In this document: positions 54,655-62,680 of the stretch, in pieces
Layout: each line of letters begins with the position of its first letter
How positions within the stretch are numbered: position 1 is the first letter of the stretch
From: CAZMCH01 sp964564735
GTDB taxonomy: Bacteria; Poribacteria; DTPJ01
Reading direction: 5' to 3'
DNA: 64,000 nt
Assembly: GCA_964564735.1 (NCBI GenBank)
Contig: CAZMCH010000005.1
Span: 18,483 to 82,482, forward strand
Program-made: the position numbers and the translations under genes
The notes under the pieces: generated by a model
Told to the model about the DNA's origin: nothing
Databases searched by the model: none
What the model saw: only the letters and a program-made list of their open reading frames with translations

Positions 54655-55263
54655 TTACAAAGTGTTTGTCGCCCATTTTACCATTCTAATCACTAATGCC
54701 TGAAAGCTAGGATTATTAAACGCAGGCGCCCCATGACCAAGTGATAGAAAAGCAACTTTGCCTTTGCCATATTCCTTCACCCAAAGGACTGGATGAGTTT
54801 CTCCATGAACATCACTTTCTATTAAAGTTGTAAATGTGCTTGTATCACAGTCAGACAACTTATATATTTCATCAACAATATCAAAATCTGATATGCCGAC
54901 AGTAATAGGATGTCCTCTATCAATCACCCTAACGCTTGCTTTTGCTTCGTCAGAATGTCCTGCATATTTACCACCTAGTAGTTTTATAAATTCAACACTT
55001 CCTTTATCTACCGCAGATGAATGAACTCCCACAAGTGCCTTGCCATTTTTAACAAAGCTAACGATACTTTGAGTCTGCTCTTCTGTCAGACTCCCACCAT
55101 GAGTATAGTCAAGGAAAACATCATATTTGTTTATACTTTCTGGCAATAGCTTGTTGCGATTTTCTGTTATCTCTATATCGAAACCTGCCTTTTCAAGAAA
55201 ATCTTTCATTATTTCAAGATGCTCAACATAATCAACAACCGATAAGATTTTAATTTTGCTCAT
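54655..55263 (-). CDS. ThuA-like domain protein
   Basis: 202 residues. KILSVVDYVEHLEIMKDFLE, YDVFLDYTHGGSLTEEQTQS, ALVGVHSSAVDKGSVEFIKL, GHSDEAKASVRVIDRGHPIT, HGETHPVLWVKEYGKGKVAF and LSLGHGAPAFNNPSFQALV are the successive blocks of the ThuA/trehalose-utilisation family, a class-I glutamine-amidotransferase-like fold. ThuA-type proteins are linked to keto-sugar metabolism, but the reaction of this small version is unknown. It has no signal peptide. It lies upstream of glgC by 70 nt on the same strand. Confidence 0.82.
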   Translation of the reverse strand: MSKIKILSVVDYVEHLEIMKDFLEKAGFDIEITENRNKLLPESINKYDVFLDYTHGGSLTEEQTQSIVSFVKNGKALVGVHSSAVDKGSVEFIKLLGGKYAGHSDEAKASVRVIDRGHPITVGISDFDIVDEIYKLSDCDTSTFTTLIESDVHGETHPVLWVKEYGKGKVAFLSLGHGAPAFNNPSFQALVIRMVKWATNTL

Positions 55264-55365
55264 ATTATCACCTCATTTTAGTAATAATTTAGTATTGAAT
55301 AGCTATAGACTAAAATAAATGATAACAAATATTTTCAATAATCACAAGAATCAACATAGAAAGCG

Positions 55366-55536
55366 TGCCTGTCCCAAATTATTGGGCAATAAAAAACCAT
55401 CTGCTATAATATCCTCAAAAGTATAAATATCAAAAAAAGAGGATTAACAGATGGTTGTTACAATCATAATCAAAGATGATAATTGAAATCAAATAAAAAA
55501 CATAGATTAGCACCCAGTCCTAAATTACTGGGTGCC
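55366..55536. mobile_element. Probable deleted insertion-sequence remnant
   Basis: The left hairpin TGCCTGTCCCAAATTATTGG and the right hairpin GCACCCAGTCCTAAATTACT (continuing GGGTGC) bracket about 120 bp. Inside are a TATAAT box at 55405-55410, GAGG at 55440-55443 and a truncated frame MVVTIIIKDDN ending in TGA. AACCATCTG and CAGATGGTT are inverted around the box. A promoter plus the first codons of a gene between hairpins is what an internally deleted transposon leaves. It fills part of the 330-bp gap 55264-55593. The right hairpin may also terminate the ABC operon. Confidence 0.4.
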
Positions 55537-55593
55537 ATTTTAGGTCAAACCTAATTCAAATTTCAAACCACTATCACCAAAGATTAATAATGG

Positions 55594-56397
55594 CTATTCA
55601 AATTTATATTCCCTTTTATATGTCATAAAAACTGTTATTACTAAAAAAATAATGGTAACGATAGAAATAGTAATAATTGAGCTAGACACACCAGAGAAAG
55701 TTCCTTTTGATACTCGTTCTATGGCTTCATGGAAAGATGGATCAATTGGAAATATTGATAACAAATAATGAACTATAGAAGCTTTTCTGACAATGCCCGG
55801 CACCACAAGTATTATCTTTTCCCAACCAAAAGCAAAGAGTAATCCGATTATCATTGCATGTCTTAATCTTGCACCGAAGAAAGTGAATATTGAGCCATAG
55901 ACAACCAATGACAAAATTATCACCCCAAGTTGTTTGCCAAATATATCCAATGTAGTGCGAAAATCGCTAGACATATCGCTGTCTGTGGATATGATAAGAA
56001 AATTTATAAGTATTGGCGGAACAACAATCAAAATAACCCCAACAATATATGTAAGGTATTTACCAATTATTATGGAATATTTTGGTATTGGTCGTGTAAA
56101 AAGATATACGATCGTTTTATTATCAACTTCATCACCAACTACCGCTGTGCCATAAAACAGCGAAACAAGAATAGAAACAAACAATAGATAAAATATCATT
56201 ATATGATATAGGACAAGATTTGGTGGTATAAGCTCTTGTGGTTCTGCTAGTCTATAGTAAACGGTAAAAAAAACAGGCAAATAAGATACAATAAGCATCA
56301 AAATCGTTCTTTTACTTTGTATTGTCTGGCGAAATGTTAGTTGAAATATATTCTTAATCGCCATTAGATTAATATTTATATCATTTGTTTTGTCCAT
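55594..56397 (-). CDS. ABC-2 type permease
   Basis: 267 residues with about six transmembrane helices, for example TILMLIVSYLPVFFTVYY, LVLYHIMIFYLLFVSILVSL, YLTYIVGVILIVVPPILI and ITISIVTIIFLVITVF. VGDEVDNKTIVYLFTRPIPK is the conserved cytoplasmic loop of NosY/ABC-2 permeases. It forms an exporter with the ATPase encoded 8 bp upstream. The substrate is unknown. It is the last gene of a four-gene operon. Confidence 0.85.
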   Translation of the reverse strand: MDKTNDININLMAIKNIFQLTFRQTIQSKRTILMLIVSYLPVFFTVYYRLAEPQELIPPNLVLYHIMIFYLLFVSILVSLFYGTAVVGDEVDNKTIVYLFTRPIPKYSIIIGKYLTYIVGVILIVVPPILINFLIISTDSDMSSDFRTTLDIFGKQLGVIILSLVVYGSIFTFFGARLRHAMIIGLLFAFGWEKIILVVPGIVRKASIVHYLLSIFPIDPSFHEAIERVSKGTFSGVSSSIITISIVTIIFLVITVFMTYKREYKFE

Positions 56398-56405
56398 GTT
56401 TCCTT

Positions 56406-57329
56406 TCAGCCTACTAAATATTTAAATACTGCTTGAAGATTATCATCAGGTGAATAGAGGTTATTTATGTTTATTTTATTTTCAACGACTATTTTTGGCA
56501 ATCGTGAATAAAGTTCATCAGGCTTTATTGTCTCAACTATGAGTCCCGAATCCTCTGGATTTATTTTTGCGCTAATAATATCGTCATATTGAACTAGAAT
56601 AGAAGCCAAAAATCTCACTTTATCACAATCTATATAAACATTGTGCGGATGTTTGTCAATAAGCTCTCTAATTTCATGGACGTTGCCTTCTGCAAGTATT
56701 CTTCCATTATTTATTAATAATATGTTATCTGTCATTGCCTCAATTTCATGCAAGATATGGCTTGAGACAATGACTGATTTTCCATTATCACCTAATTGCT
56801 TTATAAGCTTTATGGTGCTTTGCCTGCCAACAGGGTCCATGCCGTTTAGAGGTTCATCAAATATCATCAGTTCTGGGTCGTGGACAATAGATTGTGCTAG
56901 CTTTATTCGTTGCCTCATTCCTTTGCTATATGAGCCTATTTTTCTGTCTTTATTATCGGTCATTTCTACCGTTTCAATTGCTTTTAGTGCTAATTCTTCT
57001 GCTAGAGATTTCCTGAAATTATTCAAAAGCGCAAGCCTGAAAACAAACTCAAAACCAGTCATATTTTCATAGAAATTATCAATATCTGAGCAATAACCCA
57101 CACGATTATTGATAGAATGATTATTCCATGATTTTTCATCCAGCACTTTTATAATGCCGCGATCTGGTTTGAGCAAGCCAACGATTAATTTAATAAGCGT
57201 CGTCTTACCTGCACCATTGGGACCTAAAAGTCCTATAACGCCATTTGATATTTTGATAGTCATATCATTGATCGCCATGATTTGACCATACCATTTACTC
57301 AGATTTTGGGTTTCGATTATAGGAGTCAT
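56406..57329 (-). CDS. ABC transporter ATP-binding protein
   Basis: 307 residues. GLLGPNGAGKTTLIKLIVGL is Walker A. SYSKGMRQRIKLAQSIVHD holds the signature (SxGxRQR), with ELMIFDEPLNGMDPVGRQST as Walker B and D-loop and VSSHILHEIEAM as the His switch. The C-terminal 80 residues form the extra domain seen in drug- and copper-type (NosF/CcmA-like) exporters. It overlaps the upstream permease gene by 4 bp (ATGA). It pairs with the permease at 55594-56397. Confidence 0.93.
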   Translation of the reverse strand: MTPIIETQNLSKWYGQIMAINDMTIKISNGVIGLLGPNGAGKTTLIKLIVGLLKPDRGIIKVLDEKSWNNHSINNRVGYCSDIDNFYENMTGFEFVFRLALLNNFRKSLAEELALKAIETVEMTDNKDRKIGSYSKGMRQRIKLAQSIVHDPELMIFDEPLNGMDPVGRQSTIKLIKQLGDNGKSVIVSSHILHEIEAMTDNILLINNGRILAEGNVHEIRELIDKHPHNVYIDCDKVRFLASILVQYDDIISAKINPEDSGLIVETIKPDELYSRLPKIVVENKININNLYSPDDNLQAVFKYLVG

Positions 57330-58168
57330 TTTACAATATCAACTCCCTTAATACGCCTATGAATGATTACAATGCTTATAATTGTAATAATAATCATAAT
57401 TAGCGCAGACCAATACCATGTGTTTGTGGTTTTTGATATACCAAAAAGTTCTCTGCCCATATTTTCCATATTCCACCAATATTGTATGTAATATGCCCAT
57501 TTTGCTCGTAGTATTTCTCTTAAAAGCGTCCCAATAACGGGAGTTCCAAAGATAATAGCCATAAACATAATTGCAGAATAGCGATAGCTTTTTGTTATAG
57601 AGGAAAATGCAAGTATCATTGACATCGTAGGTATAATTAATATCAATGAAAATAAGGTAATTGAACCAAAAATCCAGTATTGCTCAAGAAAAAAGGTGGA
57701 ATCTTGGGAAAGAACAGAATGTTCAATAAATAGTAATATTCCGGGGATGAGTGTTATAAATCCTAGCATAATTAACATGATAGCAAATTTTCCAAGAATA
57801 TAATCCAAGCGTGTCAAAGGTTTTGATAGATATAACTGAAATGCGTTACTTCTTAAATCATTGGCGATTAATCCCGATCCAGCAAAAACGCAGATTAATG
57901 CAATAAAAAAACTTTGGCGCATACAAAATTTATAGAAAAATTCTGGTGTTATAAAATTCATATTCATAAAGAATGTATAAGTATTTACTCCGTATATCAT
58001 TCCACCAAAAACAAGAAATTGTATTATCGCAGGTGCTAAGATGAATATGACAAAGAGTTTTCTTCGTAATAAGACTTTAAGACCTTCTACGGTTATTGCC
58101 CACCATCGAAAAGTATGAGATTTTAATTCACCCTCCCAATGACGGTAGCTTTGATCATGGATAGGCAT
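57326..58168 (-). CDS. ABC-2 type permease
   Basis: 280 residues. The N-terminal HWEGELKSHTFRWWAITVEG precedes a hydrophobic region with about six helices (FVIFILAPAIIQFLVFGGMI, IMLIMLGFITLIPGILLFI, ITLFSLILIIPTMSMILAF, ALIMIIITIISIVIIHRRI). GLIANDLRSNAFQLYLSKPL is the ABC-2 loop. It shares its start/stop base with the ATPase before it and overlaps the ATPase after it, so translation is coupled. The substrate is unknown. Confidence 0.85.
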   Translation of the reverse strand: MPIHDQSYRHWEGELKSHTFRWWAITVEGLKVLLRRKLFVIFILAPAIIQFLVFGGMIYGVNTYTFFMNMNFITPEFFYKFCMRQSFFIALICVFAGSGLIANDLRSNAFQLYLSKPLTRLDYILGKFAIMLIMLGFITLIPGILLFIEHSVLSQDSTFFLEQYWIFGSITLFSLILIIPTMSMILAFSSITKSYRYSAIMFMAIIFGTPVIGTLLREILRAKWAYYIQYWWNMENMGRELFGISKTTNTWYWSALIMIIITIISIVIIHRRIKGVDIVK

Positions 58169-59079
58169 TATTCACCCCCAATAGCCTGCGAAAATACATC
58201 CTCAAGCGAATACTTTGTTTGCATTATTTGTCTGATTTGAATATTATTTTTGTATGCAATATTGAAAAGCAATTCTGTTCCTATATTGTCAGGCAAAGAA
58301 ATTCTAAGTAAATTGCCCTGAATTTTATTGCACAAGATTCCAATATTAGCAATTTCTGATATAAATTGCTCCTCATCGCCTTTAATTTTAATCTCAAACA
58401 TTCTTTGATGTTGTGATTTTAGGTCTTCAATATTTCCAGAAATTAATAACTTTCCCTCTCTTAGAACAATGACATCTTGACAAGTATATTCAATATCAGG
58501 TAATAGATGAGATGAAAGTATTATATTGATTCCCTTTAGCTGAGATATATCTTTAACTAAATCAAGCATTTCTTGTCTGCCTTTTGGGTCCATACCAACA
58601 GTTGGTTCATCAAGAAGCAGGAGTTCTGGGTCGTGAACTAATGCCTGTGCCAGCTTTATTTTTTGCTTCATACCTAATGAATAGGTTTCAATCAGCCTAT
58701 ATCTTTCATCATCCATACGGACATATTGTAATATCTCATGCGCTCTTTGAATAGCTTCCTTTCTTGGCATCCCACATAATCTTCCCATATAGGCAACAAA
58801 TCCGACTCCGCTCATTCCGCTAATATAACAATCATTTTCTGGCACATAACCGACTTTTTGTCTGATATTAAGCCTTTGTGATACTATATCAAGCCCAAAA
58901 ACCTCACCTGTTCCGTTTTGTGGTTTTATAAGACCAAGTAGAGTTTTGATGAATGTTGTCTTGCCAGCGCCATTGGGACCAAGCAGTCCTACTGCACCGC
59001 CTTTTATGTCAAGCGTCACTGAGTTAAGAGCCAGAAAATTACCATAAGAAACTGATATGTCATTGAATCTAATAATCAA
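58168..59079 (-). CDS. ABC transporter ATP-binding protein
   Basis: 303 residues. GLLGPNGAGKTTFIKTLLGL (Walker A), YSLGMKQKIKLAQALVHDPE (signature), LLLLDEPTVGMDPKGRQEML (Walker B) and LSSHLLPDIEYTCQD (switch) are complete. It is a paralogue of the ATPase at 56406-57329. It opens the four-gene exporter operon and pairs with the permease at 57326-58168. It lies 29 nt after the URO-D-like gene and might be transcribed with it. Confidence 0.93.
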   Translation of the reverse strand: MIIRFNDISVSYGNFLALNSVTLDIKGGAVGLLGPNGAGKTTFIKTLLGLIKPQNGTGEVFGLDIVSQRLNIRQKVGYVPENDCYISGMSGVGFVAYMGRLCGMPRKEAIQRAHEILQYVRMDDERYRLIETYSLGMKQKIKLAQALVHDPELLLLDEPTVGMDPKGRQEMLDLVKDISQLKGINIILSSHLLPDIEYTCQDVIVLREGKLLISGNIEDLKSQHQRMFEIKIKGDEEQFISEIANIGILCNKIQGNLLRISLPDNIGTELLFNIAYKNNIQIRQIMQTKYSLEDVFSQAIGGE

Positions 59080-59108
59080 TTTAAAGCCCTTTTTATTTAG
59101 CGATAATG

Positions 59109-60140
59109 TTATTTAAGTTCCTTAAGAGTATCAAGAATTATTGGAATTGATGTTTGCCAATTTCGAGGAAGGTCTTCTGATATTTCAAAAGCGAATGCTT
59201 TTTTACCAGCCCTTTCGCGCATACCGATAATCGCCTCTCGAAGTTCTTTCTCTGGCTTATAATAATGTGCAATATTGATATTTCCAAGAAATATTTTTTC
59301 CTGCCATGCTTCACGGCATTGATCATAAGTCATATCGCCTTCTGGTGGTTCAGTGAGTGACTCAATTATATGAAAAGGCGCTTTTTTAATCTGATCTTTT
59401 ATTACACTAAGCCCACCGTCATAATGAACCATAACCTTTTTTCCGCCTTTTTCAAATGCAGGCATACATTCATTATAGAACGATAAAAGCAGTTCTTCAT
59501 ATCTTTTTGGTCCCAACATACTTATAGTCAAATTTTCCCATATTTTAACAAAACGACCGGGACCTTCTGCAATAAGCCTATATTCTTCAAGAATCAGCTT
59601 TTTGCGTGCTTCATAGAGATCAAACAATTCAGGCACTTCCATTGCAACATCAAGGCAAAATTGTTGAGTTCCAGCCCAATCGACATTTATTGTCATTGCT
59701 GGTGTGCGTGATGCAGAAACTATTACAACACCTTTATCGCCTGCTATTTGTTCTGATCTTTCATAGGATTCGTAATATGTTTTTAATTCTGTATTTTCGG
59801 TGATCCATTGCATTATCTTATAATCTTGTGGAGTTTTTATAAATGATTGATAATGCCAACCGTTTAGATGTATCTGTTCGATTGTTCCAATGGGAGTTTT
59901 CTTTTTGTAGATTGTATAACGATTATTTCCTTCTATTTTTTCTTCGTGTATATTTTCAACACCATGCTCTATATGACCAACAACGCCACAATGCTCAGAA
60001 GTCCCTAATCCCATATCAAATAATCTCTTCCATTTATCAGCATTTGGGTCATCCATCATCCAACTATATAAGGAATATGGTGTAATTTCAGGCGTTCCAC
60101 CATTAAGAGCCACCGTTAAAAGTTCTTTCGTTGTTGCCAT
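59109..60140 (-). CDS. Uroporphyrinogen-decarboxylase-like protein
   Basis: 343 residues of the URO-D/MetE-like barrel. TTKELLTVALNGGTPEITPY is the family's opening. KKVMVHYDGGLSVIKDQIKK and IESLTEPPEGDMTYDQCREA follow the barrel pattern. HYDGG replaces the HTCGN metal site present in the homologue at 27776-28831, so the metal ligation differs. It is not a likely heme enzyme. It could be a methyltransferase-like protein with unknown substrate. It lies just upstream of the ABC operon. Confidence 0.72.
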   Translation of the reverse strand: MATTKELLTVALNGGTPEITPYSLYSWMMDDPNADKWKRLFDMGLGTSEHCGVVGHIEHGVENIHEEKIEGNNRYTIYKKKTPIGTIEQIHLNGWHYQSFIKTPQDYKIMQWITENTELKTYYESYERSEQIAGDKGVVIVSASRTPAMTINVDWAGTQQFCLDVAMEVPELFDLYEARKKLILEEYRLIAEGPGRFVKIWENLTISMLGPKRYEELLLSFYNECMPAFEKGGKKVMVHYDGGLSVIKDQIKKAPFHIIESLTEPPEGDMTYDQCREAWQEKIFLGNINIAHYYKPEKELREAIIGMRERAGKKAFAFEISEDLPRNWQTSIPIILDTLKELK

Positions 60141-60176
60141 TACTTACCTCGCTATCAAATATGCTGTATTTAATAT

Positions 60177-60620
60177 CTATGTTTCTTCGTTATGTTTTAT
60201 TTCTTTTTGAGATATTTTCATCAATTCTTGAAACATCAATTGTGCTATCCATTGACCTTTTGAAGTTTTCATATCGTCTATTGAAATAGTTTTTACCTTC
60301 CATTCGCTGATGTTTTTCTGAAAAAGGACATAATAAATCATAACAAGATCGGGCAAAGGATAACATAAATCCTGATTAAGTGATTCTTTAATCTCTTGAA
60401 ATTTACTTTCTCCTGAAATGAAAGCATCCCAAACAGCTTGTCTGTATCCTTCATCCACAATCAGTTTTAGGTTCAGCACAATTATTTGGTGTTTGTCAAA
60501 ACTTGGGTCAAATCTAACATCCCAACGATTAGCGACTAATTCTGGGTCTAAATCACAAAAGACTACCCAAACACCTTTTTCTATAAAATCTCTTGCTAGT
60601 TCTAACATTTGGTTGTTCAC
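60177..60620 (-). CDS. Hypothetical protein, unrecognised
   Basis: 147 residues, no signal peptide or membrane segment. The N-terminal QMLELARDFIEKGVWVVFCD, with DLDPELVANRWDVRFDPSFD, might be the first strand and loop of an alpha/beta fold. DAFISGESKFQEIKESLNQD is helical. I see no family motif. It precedes the URO-D-like gene by 36 nt on the same strand, so it could share its transcript. AGGTG lies before the ATG. Confidence 0.6.
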   Translation of the reverse strand: MNNQMLELARDFIEKGVWVVFCDLDPELVANRWDVRFDPSFDKHQIIVLNLKLIVDEGYRQAVWDAFISGESKFQEIKESLNQDLCYPLPDLVMIYYVLFQKNISEWKVKTISIDDMKTSKGQWIAQLMFQELMKISQKEIKHNEET

Positions 60621-60681
60621 CTCACAATATTTTCATGATGTTTATATTATAATAGATGATCTAATGTTTGGCTAGATTATT

Positions 60682-61410
60682 TTATCGACTGAGTTCCCTA
60701 ACCCAGCCTTGCACACAAAACTCTATCCATCTTTTGCCTTCATCGGCATTTGCCTGTTCTGCATCTTCAAGCCAAGGTGGCATTTTATCTCTCACTGTAT
60801 CAAGCGCACCCATCCGCACAGTTTCAGGTAATGATCCCATTATAAGCTGAGTTTCGCCTCTCCCACCATGACCGACGGGCATTCTTTCGTCTGCCGGCTC
60901 GTAATGCGAGAACGAATCAGGACTGGCGACCTTTATCCAGCTAAATAAATTGGGATTGGGCAATTTGTTATGATCGCCTCTGCCCCAACCGTTGCCCCAA
61001 CTTCTGCCGACTTCTCCGATTAGCTCTGAAGCGGCTCTCCGCAAGCAAAGCGATTGCATCCCTTCAAGTCCCTGATGATGTTGGCAGACGTATATTCTCT
61101 TAAAACCCATAGCCATTATATGCTTTAGGATTTCCTTCACATATTGGAAGAATGGTTCAGGTGCAAAATCAATTTCGCCTTCCTCAGGTCCCGCCGCCCA
61201 ACTCATTGTAGGACCGAACGGCAATGGAGGCGCAAGCACACATTCGCAGGCTTTCTCAACGCCATCACAGACAGCGTTTGCAATAAGAAAGTCCGTCCCG
61301 ATGGGCAGATGCGGTCCGTGATACTCAACAACACCCGCAGGCATAATTATCGGCACGTTTCGCTTAACAGCGTCCTGCAATTGCTCTGGTCTCATTTTTA
61401 CTAGGATCAT
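60682..61410 (-). CDS. Creatininase-family amidohydrolase
   Basis: 242 residues. IIMPAGVVEYHGPHLPIGTD carries the metal ligands Glu and His (E-x-H-G-x-H-L-P-x-G-T-D). GFKRIYVCQHHQGLEGMQSL, MPVGHGGRGETQLIMGSLPE complete the creatininase signature (H-A-G-x-x-E-T-S in most members; here HGGRGETQ). The family hydrolyses cyclic or linear amides such as creatinine or formamide-type intermediates. GC content is visibly higher than in neighbouring genes. It stands alone, with an ATTCCAG-type hairpin repeat upstream at about 61430-61456. Confidence 0.88.
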   Translation of the reverse strand: MILVKMRPEQLQDAVKRNVPIIMPAGVVEYHGPHLPIGTDFLIANAVCDGVEKACECVLAPPLPFGPTMSWAAGPEEGEIDFAPEPFFQYVKEILKHIMAMGFKRIYVCQHHQGLEGMQSLCLRRAASELIGEVGRSWGNGWGRGDHNKLPNPNLFSWIKVASPDSFSHYEPADERMPVGHGGRGETQLIMGSLPETVRMGALDTVRDKMPPWLEDAEQANADEGKRWIEFCVQGWVRELSR

Positions 61411-61550
61411 TTTACTCTCCCATACTCTTATTATTCCAGTGTAGGCTGGAATCCAGTTTCTAGCAATGCGTCAACAATAAGAGTTCAAAAGTATTTCTTA
61501 AACTTGTTTATTGCATTTATTTTTATTAGAAAAATATCGAAGTTGTTGCA

Positions 61551-61889
61551 CTAAAAATTATCTGATATAATTTTCTCTATCGCCTCTTTTAGCTCTGGCA
61601 ATCTTTCCTTTAAGGTTTTCCATATAATCTGTAATCTTACACCAAAATACTCATGAGCGATTATGTTTCGCATTCCTATTATTGCTCTCCAATCAATATC
61701 GGAATATTTTTCTCTTACCGCTTTAGGTATATGTTTTGATGCCTCTCCAATTATTTCCAGATTTCTCAAAACAGCATCAACTGTTTTGACATCCTGAATA
61801 AACTCATCAAATGAAGCATTCGCTATAAACATACCAATTTTTTCTAAAGCTTCCTTTATGTCGTTTAAATATAACCTATATTCCCTCAA
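61551..61889 (-). CDS. hepT: HepT-family toxin (HEPN ribonuclease)
   Basis: 112 residues. The frame begins with TTG at 61889 (GAGG about 9 nt upstream), which gives the family-like start REYRLYLNDIKEALEKI. The RNIIAHEYFGV stretch holds the R-x4-H-x-Y motif: Arg and His cut RNA, and the Tyr is the residue AMPylated by the antitoxin. NLEIIGEASKHIPK is a conserved block. It overlaps the antitoxin gene by 14 bp and forms a toxin-antitoxin pair with it. Confidence 0.88.
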   Translation of the reverse strand: MREYRLYLNDIKEALEKIGMFIANASFDEFIQDVKTVDAVLRNLEIIGEASKHIPKAVREKYSDIDWRAIIGMRNIIAHEYFGVRLQIIWKTLKERLPELKEAIEKIISDNF

Positions 61890-62172
61890 TCCATTCTACC
61901 TCGCTCATAACCTTAGACCTTATATATGGCTTAATCGCATCTGGAGTGGCAAGATCAACTTTTGCTTTCAATATATCTTGAATATCATCAACTAAATGCA
62001 CATATTCAAAAAGGTCTATCGTTTCATCAAAATCTACAAGCAGATCAATATCACTTCCTTTTCGTGCTTTTCCTTTCGCATAGGAGCCGAATATGCCTAT
62101 CTTATTGACTTTGTATTTTTTGAGTATGTCGGTATTCTCTAGTAATAAATTTTTAATATCTTCTTTTGTCAT
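61876..62172 (-). CDS. mntA: MntA-family antitoxin nucleotidyltransferase
   Basis: About 98 residues. IFGSYAKGKARKGSDIDLLV, with DFDE, is the minimal nucleotidyltransferase motif G-S-x10-D-x-D. In HepT/MntA pairs it neutralises the toxin by adding AMP to its Tyr. I choose ATG 62172 with GGAGAG 6 nt upstream; an in-frame ATG at 62229 adds a Lys/Arg-rich stretch lying over the neighbouring relic. LATPDAIKPYIRSKVMSEVE is the typical C-terminus. It is the first gene of the pair. Confidence 0.87.
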   Translation of the reverse strand: MTKEDIKNLLLENTDILKKYKVNKIGIFGSYAKGKARKGSDIDLLVDFDETIDLFEYVHLVDDIQDILKAKVDLATPDAIKPYIRSKVMSEVEWIEGI

Positions 62173-62179
62173 TTTTGCT

Positions 62180-62680
62180 CTCCAATCAACAACATTTCTT
62201 TCGCTCTTTTTCGGGTTTATAATTTTCACCTATAAACCAGTCTATTAAATCATTATATTTTTTATAGTTTTCTTTGTCGTCTCGTTTTATTCCTTCAAAG
62301 ACTTGTGATAGTTCCTGACTGCCGAGTTTATTAGGTATGACAAATGTCCAGAAAAATAATCAAATAAATCATTGTCTCCTACTCTTTTTACCACAAGGAA
62401 ACGTCTACTCGCAAAATTCGTATCGCCCAACCATTTTGGCGTTATTGTTAATATGCCCCTTTTTGTATCATTAGGATCCCGGAAAATGCCTGACAGTGAA
62501 GTAGCAGATTTGTTAAACCTAAATGATAGTCTATCATAAACTAAGCAACATACAAAGGCTGTCATATTCATCTTGCACGTCTTCTGATAATCTTTCCCAA
62601 TCAAACTCACCATGTTGGGCAATGCAATCAGATTCTATTTGTCTTATTTTTTGCAGTGCTTCTTGATCACTAATCCTTTT
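62180..62680 (-). pseudogene. Frameshifted gene relic, family not recognised
   Basis: Coding-like sequence runs through three frames. The 5' part reads EALQKIRQIESDCIAQHGEF, DWERLSEDVQDEYDSLCML and then a stop. The middle reads FNKSATSLSGIFRDPNDTKR, GILTITPKWLGDTNFASRRF and FDYFSGH. A one-base slip near 62340 leads to VIPNKLGSQELSQVFEGIKR and KKYNDLIDWFIGENYKPEKE. At least two frameshifts are needed to join them, and the gene begins abruptly at the stop of the glycyl radical enzyme. It looks like a decayed gene that lost its 5' end. I do not recognise the family. Confidence 0.6.

Noticed and set aside
61876..62229. Use of the upstream ATG at 62229 for mntA
   Set aside because: The ATG at 62172 has a good ribosome-binding site and fits the family length; the extra N-terminus overlaps the neighbouring relic.
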